DNA from: Lewinellaceae bacterium
GTDB taxonomy: Bacteria; Bacteroidota; Bacteroidia; Chitinophagales; Saprospiraceae
DNA length: 64,000 nt
Assembly (NCBI GenBank): GCA_020636405.1
Contig: JACJXW010000004.1
Span: forward strand, 2,592,001-2,656,000
Reading direction: 5' to 3'
Position numbers and translations under genes: made by a program. Below the pieces are notes generated by a model. That model was not told the DNA's origin. It saw only the letters and a list, made by a program, of their open reading frames with translations, and searched no databases. Positions 54,540-61,853 of this stretch are shown here, in pieces (the first letter of the stretch is position 1; every line of letters starts with the position of its first letter).

Positions 54540-55286
54540 ATGCTTAAGGCTATCCTAATTGATGATGAACAGGACGCCCTGGATGCTTTGGAAATAGACC
54601 TCAGGAAATATTGCTCCGACTCCGTACAGGTCATTAAGAAATGCCAGTCTCCCATGGATGGGCTGATCGCTATACGCCGGCTGAAACCCAACCTCGTGTT
54701 TCTGGATATCCAGATGCCACAGGCCTCCGGCTTTGAAATGCTGGAAATATTGGGAGATATAGATTTCAACCTGGTGTTCACTACCGCCCACGATGATTAT
54801 GCCATCAAGGCTTTTAAGGTTAGCGCAGTAGACTATCTGCTCAAACCCGTGGACAAAAATGAACTGATCGCGGCTATTGAAAAGGCCAAGAACCGGGAAC
54901 AGCAAGGGAAACATAAAGAATTTGAGGTTTTACTCGAAAATGTAGACCAGATCAGGACGATCGCGGTGAAGAGCAATAAGGAATATCGCTTTCTAGAGGT
55001 AGACCATATCATGTATTGCAAAGCGGACGGCAATTTCAGCTATCTTTTCCTGGAAGGGGAGAATAAAAAGGAACACACCTCCTACCCACTGGGTAAAATG
55101 GAAGAGCTGCTACCCGCGCAGCAGTTCTTCAGAATTCATGCCTCCTACATCATCAACCGGAATCACTTGAAAAAATACACCACGCGTGACGGAGGATATC
55201 TGGTGATGAAGGATGGAACGAAGCTTTCTGTAGCGAAAAGCAGGAAATCGGAATTTGATAACTGGCTCGGGTTTCATGATGATTAG
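54540..55286 (+). CDS. LytTR-family response regulator
   Basis: 248 residues. A receiver domain (about 1-120) has the acidic pocket DDEQDAL, the phosphorylatable Asp in NLVFLDIQMPQASGFEM, and KPVDKNELI. A LytTR DNA-binding domain (about 145-245) includes DHIMYCKADGNFSYLF, FFRIHASYIINRNHLKKY and GTKLSVAKSRKSEF. It is the cognate partner of the kinase just upstream. Confidence 0.94.
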   Translation: MLKAILIDDEQDALDALEIDLRKYCSDSVQVIKKCQSPMDGLIAIRRLKPNLVFLDIQMPQASGFEMLEILGDIDFNLVFTTAHDDYAIKAFKVSAVDYLLKPVDKNELIAAIEKAKNREQQGKHKEFEVLLENVDQIRTIAVKSNKEYRFLEVDHIMYCKADGNFSYLFLEGENKKEHTSYPLGKMEELLPAQQFFRIHASYIINRNHLKKYTTRDGGYLVMKDGTKLSVAKSRKSEFDNWLGFHDD

Positions 55287-55645
55287 CCGCTTTGGGCGGA
55301 TAATGTGCCGCTTTTTGCATTTGGCGGTTCTGTCAGCCCTTTCCTTTCCCGTATCATCACGTTATTGCTGACGACTAACCAACTTATTTATCTACCTATC
55401 CAGAATGGGTTTTTTCAATACGGGTAAAAGGTTAGATTGCAAACATAACGCTCTGAATAGGCCCCAAAAAGCCAAATGTAAAACAAGAAAACCCTGAAAC
55501 CCAGACAACATGCCTGCCTGGCCCGGATTTATCTCGGCCGGGCAGGCTTTTTTAGCGCCGCTCGTTCTGTACATCAGGCAGATCTTTTCTTTAATCCGGC
55601 AGGTGGCCAATTCCCTTTGCTCCGGTCTTTCTACAAATCTTTACC
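55287..55645. other. Intergenic region containing a terminator
   Basis: 359 bases between the LytTR regulator and the antiporter gene. Apart from the terminator at 55512-55553 no gene or clear promoter is seen. Confidence 0.4.
55512..55553 (+). terminator. Intrinsic terminator
   Basis: GCCTGCCTGGCC (55512-55523) pairs with GGCCGGGCAGGC (55536-55547), with a single mismatch, and is followed by TTTTTTA. It sits 226 bases after the LytTR gene and 93 bases before the antiporter gene, so it isolates the antiporter from read-through. Confidence 0.75.
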
Positions 55646-56599
55646 ATGTTGGACCTGCTCATTCTTCTAGCCGGCTTTGTCCTGCTTATTTACGGTGCAA
55701 ATGCACTGGTGGACAGCGCTTCGGCCCTGGCCCACCGGCTGAATGTACCCAACATCGTCATCGGCCTGACCATTGTGGCCTTTGGCACCTCCTCACCGGA
55801 ACTGGCCGTCAATCTGATGGCGGCGGCGAACCACAATGCCGGCCTGGTGCTGGGCAATGTCGTCGGCAGCAACATCCTCAATATCCTGCTCATTCTGGGT
55901 ATTTCTTCACTCTATGCTCCTCTTACCGTCAAGTCGAATACGACCTGGATCGAGGTGCCTCTGGCCTTTCTGGCAGCTCTTCTGGTGCTGGTTGCCGCCG
56001 GCGATATTTTCCTCGACCGGGCGGAGGAGAATGTCATCACCCGGTCGGAGGGCATCGTGATGATCTTCTTCTTCATCATATTCCTGGCATATACTTTCCA
56101 ACTCATCCGCCGCAGCCGCACGGAGGAGCCCATGGAGGTGAAAGCTTATAGCCTATCCCGGTCTGTCCTGTTTATTATACTGGGGTTTACCTTGCTCGTC
56201 GTTGGCGGCCGGCTGATCGTGGAGGGCGCGACATCCATCGCCGAGGGGCTGGGTATCTCCGAGCGCATTATCGGTTTGACGGTGGTCTCCATCGGAACCT
56301 CCCTGCCGGAACTGGCCACCAGCATCGTCGCCGCTCGCAAGAAAAATACGGATATGGCCATCGGTAATATCGTGGGCTCCAACATCTTCAACGTCTTTTT
56401 CATCCTGGGCGCCTCCGCCATTGTTTTCCCGGTGCCGGTAACCGGCCCCTCGTTTTTCGACCTGGGCTTCCACATCCTGGCCAGCGCCCTGCTTTTTCTT
56501 TTCATCTTCACCGGGAAGGGCCATCGCCTGGAGCGCTGGGAAGGAGGGCTGTTCCTGGGGCTGTATCTGCTTTATCTGGGCTTTCTGGTGATGGGGTAG
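55646..56599 (+). CDS. Calcium/sodium antiporter, CaCA family (YrbG-like)
   Basis: 317 residues with two homologous halves. The first has NIVIGLTIVAFGTSSPELAV and the second RIIGLTVVSIGTSLPELATS. The GTSxPE motifs are the alpha-repeats that form the ion-binding site of cation/Ca2+ exchangers. The membrane plan of about ten helices fits the family. It should exchange Ca2+ for Na+ (or H+) across the inner membrane. Its stop lies 26 bases from the end of the truncated cas1. Confidence 0.92.
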   Translation: MLDLLILLAGFVLLIYGANALVDSASALAHRLNVPNIVIGLTIVAFGTSSPELAVNLMAAANHNAGLVLGNVVGSNILNILLILGISSLYAPLTVKSNTTWIEVPLAFLAALLVLVAAGDIFLDRAEENVITRSEGIVMIFFFIIFLAYTFQLIRRSRTEEPMEVKAYSLSRSVLFIILGFTLLVVGGRLIVEGATSIAEGLGISERIIGLTVVSIGTSLPELATSIVAARKKNTDMAIGNIVGSNIFNVFFILGASAIVFPVPVTGPSFFDLGFHILASALLFLFIFTGKGHRLERWEGGLFLGLYLLYLGFLVMG

Positions 56600-56625
56600 A
56601 GGTAGAGGAGTAAGATGGGACGACA

Positions 56626-56877
56626 TCAGCGGCATCGTGAAACTGGTTCGTAATAATCGAAAAAGTGCACCGGAATGCGCTGCTTGCCCAGGAAGTTGAA
56701 CAGCGCGCTGTTGGCGTTGGCGTCGATGCTGCCGAAGATGTACAATGCCTCGATGCCTTCCACCGGCAAATAGCGCGGCTTTTGTTCATGGCCCAGTTCG
56801 TCGACGGGGGTAAACTTCAGGGTGTTGTCGCGGCGGCTCATCCGGCCGGGGTTGAAGAGGTAATAGGTTTTTTTCAT
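56626..56877 (-). pseudogene. cas1: cas1 remnant (N-terminal fragment)
   Basis: 83 residues matching the N-terminal domain of type I Cas1: MKKTYYLFNPGRMSRRDNTL, then YLPVEGIEALYIFGSIDANA, and ALFNFLGKQRIPVHFFDYYE. Homology ends at YYEPVSRCR and a stop. A full Cas1 has about 330 residues, and the C-terminal domain with the Glu-His-Asp metal site is missing, so the protein cannot integrate spacers. No CRISPR array or cas2 is nearby. Confidence 0.8.
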
Positions 56878-56881
56878 GTTA

Positions 56882-57445
56882 GGACAGGATTGACAGGATG
56901 AGTGTTCCCGGGGCGGTTAAGATGCCGGAAAGGGATGTAAAGCTTGCCTGTCGCCAAGGATTCACAGGATAGAGCGGAATAAAGCCCTGATTCATGGGTT
57001 TTGGCCTTTAGGATGATATTGCTGGAATTTGCGTTTTACTTCAACCGATGGCCCGAAATTTATCAGCAGCCCAAATTCTTTTTTGGTGGCCGTCAGATAA
57101 TTGACCAGTTGGACCTCATGTTCCGGGATAATTTGGGATACCGCCTTTAGTTCCACAATGATTGCTCTCTCTATTAGGAGGCCTGCTTTAAAATCTCCTA
57201 CAATCTCTTTTTCATAGAAAACGGTAACAGGTACTTGTTGCTCGCCCAAAATCCCCCTTTTCCTTAACTCGATCATCATCGCATTTTCATAAACCTTCTC
57301 CAGGAACCCGAAGCCTAGAGTCTTATGGACCTTGAATGCTGCTCCAATAATCTCATGTGTCAATGCTTTATTTTTCATAATATATCATTTTATTAATTCT
57401 GTCCTCCCGTTAACTCCAATCCTGTACATCCTGTTAATCCTGTCC
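56882..57445. mobile_element. Putative small mobile cassette carrying a GxxExxY gene
   Basis: GGACAGGATTGACAGGATG at 56882-56900 and CATCCTGTTAATCCTGTCC at 57427-57445 form a 19-bp inverted pair with one mismatch. The 564-bp interval holds a single GxxExxY gene and splits what would be a cas4-cas1 operon, 5 bases upstream of the cas1 ATG. The arms consist of ACAGGATT repeats, so they could also be local low-complexity sequence. No transposase is inside. Confidence 0.45.
56992..57378 (-). CDS. GxxExxY protein (nuclease-fold-like, unknown role)
   Basis: 128 residues with the family pattern HEIIGAAFKVHKTLGFGFLE (VHxxLGxGFLExVY) then AMMIELRKRGI, and IVGDFKAGLLIERAIIVELK. The second part matches the D...E.K spacing of a PD-(D/E)XK core (family knowledge). 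The biological role is not established. It lies between the cas4 and cas1 remnants inside a pair of inverted repeats, and the base use is like that of its neighbours. Confidence 0.85.
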   Translation of the reverse strand: MKNKALTHEIIGAAFKVHKTLGFGFLEKVYENAMMIELRKRGILGEQQVPVTVFYEKEIVGDFKAGLLIERAIIVELKAVSQIIPEHEVQLVNYLTATKKEFGLLINFGPSVEVKRKFQQYHPKGQNP

Positions 57446-57513
57446 TCCAAAACCACCTCTACCATCCCGTCTAACTGATATAGACGCACAAGCCCCCCAA
57501 ATTCCATAAATTT

Positions 57514-57837
57514 TCACTCAGAAAAACAGAACTCACAGTATGCGCACTTCCTACAAATGTCCTTTTTTACCAGCGCTGGGCAGTCTTCCAGTCCAATTAT
57601 GCGCTGCACTTCGGCCTCCCAGAGCGGGATCTCGCGCCGGCCGTCATAGTGGTCGATCTTAATGCCTTCGATCTCCAATGCCTGCCAGCGCGCCGCTCGT
57701 TGGGGATAGCTGTGCTCGTCGATGAACTTCCCTTCGGCCACCAGCTCGCTGCTTTGCTCCATATTGATGCCGTGGGCAAAGAGCCAGAGCTTGCGGTAGC
57801 AAAGGTACAGGTAGGCGATATGGGTGCCGGTTACCAT
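57514..57837 (-). pseudogene. cas4: Degenerate cas4 with its nuclease core deleted
   Basis: 107 residues. The N-terminal part is Cas4 (GTHIAYLYLCYRKLWLFAHG, then LVAEGKFIDEHSYPQRAARW, EGIKIDHYDGRRE) and the C-terminal part is Cas4 (IPLWEAEVQRIIGLEDCPAL, then VKKDICRKCAYCEFCFSE). The roughly 60 residues that normally lie between them, with the E-x-K and Q-x-x-x-Y catalytic motifs, are absent. The Fe-S cysteines (one near residue 13, three at the end) remain. It probably arose by an in-frame internal deletion. No other complete cas gene is in the window. Confidence 0.8.
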
Positions 57838-57887
57838 TTATTGTTATTTTCGAGGATTACAGGTATTTTTGTAGCAAATCGTCTTTG

Positions 57888-58487
57888 ATGATAACTGACA
57901 TCAATGAACTCGATCTCACTAAACGCTATACCTATGCCGACTACCTTACCTGGCAGTTCGAGGACATGGTAGAGCTTATCCGGGGCAAGGTATTTCGGAT
58001 GTCGCCGGCTCCGGGCACGTCTCATCAGCGATTGTCCGGTAATCTGTTTCGCCTTATTGCTAACCACCTTGTCGGCCATCCCTGCCAGGCCTTTACTGCA
58101 CCTTTTGATGTCCGCCTGCCTCTGCCTCCCGGCCGGCAAACTGCCGACCAGATCAATACGGTGGTGCAGCCCGATATCAGCATCATCTGCGACCCTGAAA
58201 AGCTGGACGAACGCGGCTGCCAGGGCGCCCCGGACTGGATCGTCGAGATCCTCTCCAAAAGCACCGCCTCCAAAGACCTCACGGAGAAGTATGAACTTTA
58301 CGAACACGCCGGCGTGCGCGAATATTGGGTGGCCCATCCCCACGAAGGCACCCTGCTCATTTACCGCCTCGATGAAAATGGCCGCTACCGGCTGCTCCGG
58401 CAGACGCCGCTGACACGGGGAGAAAAAGCGCCAGTGGGCATTTTTCCAGGGTTTGAGGTGGATCTGGAGGAGGTTTTTGGAGAGTGA
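57888..58487 (+). CDS. Uma2-family (DUF820) nuclease-fold protein
   Basis: 199 residues from the ATG at 57888. Family features are YTYADYLTWQFEDMVELIRG, then TSHQRLSGNLFRLIANHLVG, and the PD-(D/E)XK core VVQPDISIICDPEK and PDWIVEILSKSTASKDLTEK followed by YELYEHAGVREYWV. Uma2 proteins are abundant in cyanobacteria and environmental Bacteroidota and their substrate is not established. It starts 50 bases from the cas4 remnant, divergent from it. Confidence 0.88.
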   Translation: MITDINELDLTKRYTYADYLTWQFEDMVELIRGKVFRMSPAPGTSHQRLSGNLFRLIANHLVGHPCQAFTAPFDVRLPLPPGRQTADQINTVVQPDISIICDPEKLDERGCQGAPDWIVEILSKSTASKDLTEKYELYEHAGVREYWVAHPHEGTLLIYRLDENGRYRLLRQTPLTRGEKAPVGIFPGFEVDLEEVFGE

Positions 58488-58532
58488 GGGATCCTGATGC
58501 AGGGTTAGGGTGTTAATCAACTTTCTCAGCCC

Positions 58533-59234
58533 CTACCACTCCACCCGCTTCCCATCTCTAAAGAACCCTCCCGTCGGCCCGTCGTCCGGCAGCTGTACGG
58601 CCCACATCACGCTGGCTGCTCCCTGTGCCACGCTGCGCGGCGCGCCGGCGCCGCCCATGTCGGTGCGCACCCATCCCGGGCAGACGGCGTTGACGAGGAT
58701 GCCGTCGCGGGCGGTGGCCTTTGCCAGCTTGATGGTCAGTGCGTTCAGTGCGGCCTTGGTAATGCCGTAGGCGGGCGTCTCGCTGCCCATGCGGTGCAGC
58801 GACCCGGACCCGCTGGAAACATTGACGATCCGCCCCCACCGGTTTTTGCGCATGAGGGGGATCAATGCCGCACACAGCCGCCAGGGCCCCAGCAGGTTGG
58901 TGGTTATGGCCTCGTCGACGGTGGTGAAGTCCGGCGCCGTTACCTCCTGCCAGGTATCGTAGTGGATAGCGGCGTTGTTGACGAGCACGTCCAGGCGGCC
59001 GAATTCCGACTCGACGAATTCCTTCAGGGCGGCAATACTTTCTGGAATGGCAACATCCAATTGCCGGAATACTGCTCCGGCGCCGCTGCCGCCCAGTTGT
59101 CGGGCCGCTTCCTGCCCCTTCTGTTCATTACGGCTGGTGAGGATCACGCGGTAACCGGCATTCAGCAATTGCCGGCAGGTTTCTAGTCCGATGCCCCGGT
59201 TGGCGCCGGTGACGAGTGCGATGGGTTGGGCCAT
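58533..59234 (-). CDS. Short-chain dehydrogenase/reductase (SDR)
   Basis: 233 residues. The NAD(P) site is ALVTGANRGIGLETCRQLLN (TGxxxGIG), then DVLVNNAAIHYD, and the catalytic Ser-Tyr-Lys set is in VNVSSGSGSLHRMG and TPAYGITKAALNAL. NAVCPGWVRTDMGG follows. The N-terminal ALVTGANRGIG with VILTSRNEQKG suggests NADP preference. The sequence resembles the carbonyl-reductase-like group; substrate unknown. Confidence 0.93.
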   Translation of the reverse strand: MAQPIALVTGANRGIGLETCRQLLNAGYRVILTSRNEQKGQEAARQLGGSGAGAVFRQLDVAIPESIAALKEFVESEFGRLDVLVNNAAIHYDTWQEVTAPDFTTVDEAITTNLLGPWRLCAALIPLMRKNRWGRIVNVSSGSGSLHRMGSETPAYGITKAALNALTIKLAKATARDGILVNAVCPGWVRTDMGGAGAPRSVAQGAASVMWAVQLPDDGPTGGFFRDGKRVEW

Positions 59235-59235
59235 G

Positions 59236-59283
59236 GAGGGTTTTGATTTATGATGTTTGATGTTTGATTTTTGATTTTTGATG
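59236..59283. repeat. TTTGATG low-complexity tract
   Basis: A run of TTTGATTTATGATGTTTG and TTTTTGATTTTTGATG units just upstream of the SDR start. It is the reverse complement of the AATCAAACATCATAAATC stretches inside the 25-27 kb array, so it belongs to the same repeat vocabulary scattered in this genome. Confidence 0.6.
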
Positions 59284-59312
59284 TTCAGGGGGGGAGGGAA
59301 CTGCCTGCGGTT

Positions 59313-59747
59313 CTATACCGTGTCCAGGAAGTCCCGGTGAAGGCCGCTGCCACTTATATAATCGAGGTAGTTGCCACAGAAGATCTCCGGCAGGCCATCC
59401 GGGGGGTGGTTGAGCACATAACACCAGCAGCGGGTGGGGCGCAGGTTCAGGTTGGCCAGCACTTCCTCCCGGCGGTATTCATTTTGAGAGGGGGTAGCCG
59501 GGTCGATCCCTTCGTAGTGGTCGAGCGCTTTTAACACTTGTTCCGGGCTGTACAAACGGAACACCTGTCCATAGATGCGTTTGGGGCTGCCTGCGTCGTA
59601 CCATAGGCCCGGGTAGCGCCCAAGATCGTGAAGGCGGCCGGGGACGAAGGCATCGCCCAGCAGTTCGCTGTTGCCCCGCAGGTATTGGCCTACGCGGGTG
59701 GTAAGGGGCTGCAGTAAGGTGCCGTAAACGAAAAGGTTTGTATTCAT
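59313..59747 (-). CDS. Gamma-glutamylcyclotransferase-fold protein
   Basis: 144 residues from the ATG at 59747. It starts MNTNLFVYGTLLQPLTTRVG, the YGTL phosphate/product-binding signature of the GGCT/AIG2 superfamily. VPGRLHDLGRYPGLWYDAGS and VLKALDHYEGIDPATPSQNE follow, with the conserved ExxGxD(P)-type catalytic Glu. It is likely a small cytoplasmic cyclotransferase; the true substrate is not predictable. Its start lies 39 bases from the end of the agmatinase-family gene upstream. Confidence 0.85.
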   Translation of the reverse strand: MNTNLFVYGTLLQPLTTRVGQYLRGNSELLGDAFVPGRLHDLGRYPGLWYDAGSPKRIYGQVFRLYSPEQVLKALDHYEGIDPATPSQNEYRREEVLANLNLRPTRCWCYVLNHPPDGLPEIFCGNYLDYISGSGLHRDFLDTV

Positions 59748-59785
59748 ATCTGTTACTATTCCAACATTCCGACTTCCCACTTCCC

Positions 59786-60604
59786 TCACTTCCTCACCAT
59801 CCGCGCCAGGATCTCCCGGAAAAATTTTGCGGCTACCATTGCCGTCATTCCGTTGATATCCCGCTGGGGATTGAGTTCCACAATATCTGCTCCGATAATA
59901 GGTACATCAATGGCGTGGATAATGTTCAGTACTTCTCGGGTGGAAAGGCCGCCCGGCTCATGATGGGAGATGCCAGGGGCGAAGGCGGGGTCCAGTACAT
60001 CCATGTCGAGAGACAGGTAGAGGGGGCCGTTCAGTTTCAACTGGCGCGGCAGCCCGAAGCGCATCTCGTGGACTTCCACGCCGAAGCGCTCTGCCTGTTG
60101 CCGCTGTTGGGCAGTCAGTGTCCGGATGCCTACCTGCACGAGGCGGCGAGCCAGCCCTTCCTCCATGATCCGGGCAAAGGGGCAGGCATGAGAATACCGG
60201 TTGCCTTCAAACTCGTCGTACAGGTCGCTGTGGGCATCGAGCTGCAGGATGGTGAGCTGTTGATGGTACCGGGCATGCGCTTTGATAACAGGGTAAGCGA
60301 TGGAATGGTCGCCGCCCAGGGAGAGCAGGCGCGCCCCGGTGGCCAGTATCCGGCCAGCCGAATCGCTGATATCCTGGTAGCGCACAAATGGCAGGGCGCC
60401 CATGTTGATGACCTGAGGGTGGTCTTTGATATCCGTTCCGTCCTCTGCATAGGTGTTGGCCGAATCGGAGTAGAAAGCCTCCCATATTTTCTCCGGGGCT
60501 TCGGCAGCACCACGCAAGTAGGAGGAGTATTCGTCGAAGGGTATGCCGGCGACGGCGACGGAACCGGGGCCAAGCCCCTTTAGTTTTTCCTGGAATGTGG
60601 GCAT
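59786..60604 (-). CDS. speB: Agmatinase/arginase-family (ureohydrolase) enzyme
   Basis: 272 residues from the ATG at 60604 (MPTFQEKLKGLGPGSVAVAG). The binuclear Mn site is complete: LLSLGGDHSIAYP, ILQLDAHSDLYDEF (DAHxD) and YLSLDMDVLDPAFAPG (SxDxDxxDP). GIPFDEYSSYLRGAAEAPEK is agmatinase-like. It should hydrolyse agmatine to putrescine and urea in the cytoplasm. An in-frame extension to 61045 is open but comes from photolyase-like fossil sequence and is excluded. Confidence 0.85.
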   Translation of the reverse strand: MPTFQEKLKGLGPGSVAVAGIPFDEYSSYLRGAAEAPEKIWEAFYSDSANTYAEDGTDIKDHPQVINMGALPFVRYQDISDSAGRILATGARLLSLGGDHSIAYPVIKAHARYHQQLTILQLDAHSDLYDEFEGNRYSHACPFARIMEEGLARRLVQVGIRTLTAQQRQQAERFGVEVHEMRFGLPRQLKLNGPLYLSLDMDVLDPAFAPGISHHEPGGLSTREVLNIIHAIDVPIIGADIVELNPQRDINGMTAMVAAKFFREILARMVRK

Positions 60605-61158
60605 GTTTTTGGTATTAAAGATCGGGTAAAAATGGAAATTGGCCCCGATCCGGACGGCTCTCGGACATCCGGAGGGTGCCAGGCCGTTATTTTTATAATC
60701 GTTATAAAAGTAATCGTTATTCTTATAATGTTTACGGGAGTTGACAACGGGGATATACACGCCTATGTTGTGAATGCCCGGTTCGTAATCGAGAAAAAGC
60801 CAGGCCAGGTGATGGGCGCCGGCCTGCCAGGGGTGCCATAGGATGTGAGTGAGAAAAGATGCCAACATGGCACCCATGCGGAAGTTAATGTAGCCGGTGG
60901 CCACAAAAAAGCGCTTCCGCCCGCGAAATTTTCCAAAATGGGTGGGCCTGTATAATGTTTTGTAAACCAGTGAGTAGCCGACGGCCGGGCAGAATGCGCC
61001 GACGGGCTGGCGTAGAAAAAAAATGGCACCGGGAACCTTCCGCAATAGCTTTGGCGTTTACCAAAATATTAATTGAATTTAAATTTTGGGTTAAATATAT
61101 CAACCGATAGTTAATATGGCTTGAGTTTTTTTTAAATTTATCAAAAATCAAAAAAGCG
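60605..61158. other. Intergenic region containing a photolyase fossil
   Basis: 554 bases between the ureohydrolase and the YkuK-like gene. Apart from the fossil at 60737-60904 it is AT-rich near 60690-60730 (TTATAATCGTTATAAAAG repeats) and 61065-61140, and shows no gene. Confidence 0.5.
60737..60904 (-). pseudogene. Photolyase/cryptochrome fragment
   Basis: Read on the minus strand, this stretch encodes VATGYINFRMGAMLASFLTH, ILWHPWQAGAHHLAWLFLDY and EPGIHNIGVYIPVVNS. The FAD-binding core of DNA photolyases has the same order of motifs (TGYxNFRMRAMLxSF, then LARxFxDYEPGIH, and xIYNP). The usual ten or more residues between GIH and the IYNP-like segment are missing. No other part of a photolyase is found, so it is a gene fossil. 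Confidence 0.8.
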
Positions 61159-61629
61159 ATGAATTGGCGAAGGCTTAATGGCCAGAAGATCGAACTTCCG
61201 GTCAAAGATGCAGTGGAGCAGGCCATCCTCCGGGAAAAGAAAGAGGGCCACCGCCTGAAGGTCTGCATTGGTTCCGACTCTCAGGTGCGCAATGGAGTCG
61301 TCGAATTTGCAACCGTCATTGTGTTCCTGAGAGAGAAAAAAGGCGGCTTCATGTTTATTTCCAACTCCAAAGAGTATGGTAAAATGGGGCTGCGCGAGCG
61401 GATGATCACCGAAGTGGCCAAGTCCGTAGAAGTGGCTTATGCCCTGTGTGACCTGCTCGATAAGCACAACGTCGACCTGGAAGTCCATGCCGACATCAAT
61501 ACGGACCCGCACTTCCAGTCCAACACCGCCCTCAAGGAGGCCATGGGCTACATCCTGGGAATGGGCTTTGTATTCAAGGCCAAACCCAATGCCTTTGCCA
61601 GTTCCTCCTGCGCGGATAAGGTGGTGTAG
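61159..61629 (+). CDS. YkuK-like RNase H-fold protein (DUF458)
   Basis: 156 residues. Characteristic segments are HRLKVCIGSDSQVRNGVVEF, FATVIVFLREKKGGFMFISN and VDLEVHADINTDPHFQSNTA, with the acidic residues D in GSDSQ and D in HADIN placed as in the RNase H-like YkuK family. It ends FVFKAKPNAFASSSCADKVV. The function in Bacillus YkuK is not established. It is divergent from the ureohydrolase region and 224 bases before the M16 gene. Confidence 0.82.
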   Translation: MNWRRLNGQKIELPVKDAVEQAILREKKEGHRLKVCIGSDSQVRNGVVEFATVIVFLREKKGGFMFISNSKEYGKMGLRERMITEVAKSVEVAYALCDLLDKHNVDLEVHADINTDPHFQSNTALKEAMGYILGMGFVFKAKPNAFASSSCADKVV

Positions 61630-61688
61630 GGAAGTCGGAAGTCGGAAATGCGAAGTAGGGAACTTCCGCTTTCCGCCTTCCGACTTCC
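61630..61688. repeat. Imperfect long hairpin after the YkuK-like gene
   Basis: The left arm starts GGAAGTCGGAAGTCGG (61630-61655) and the right arm ends CCTTCCGACTTCC (61663-61688), with 26-base arms that mostly pair and a 7-base loop. Further CTTCCGCCTTCC units continue to about 61735. It may act as a terminator. Low-complexity GGAAG/CTTCC hairpins of this kind recur in this window's intergenic DNA. Confidence 0.55.
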
Positions 61689-61853
61689 GCCTTCCACTTC
61701 CCACTTCCGCCTTCCACTTTCCCACCTTTTGTCGAGGAGTTTCCACATTTCCGTATATTCCAGTTCATTATCGGAAAATATTTTTTCATTTTCGCAGCGC
61801 GAAACAGAACTGAGGCAGATCAGTTCGTTATTCCCATATCAAAATACGGATCA

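Noticed and set aside
60605..61045. N-terminal extension of the agmatinase-family gene
   Set aside because: The open frame upstream of 60604 encodes photolyase-like fossil sequence and unrelated codons; homologues start near MPTFQEKL.
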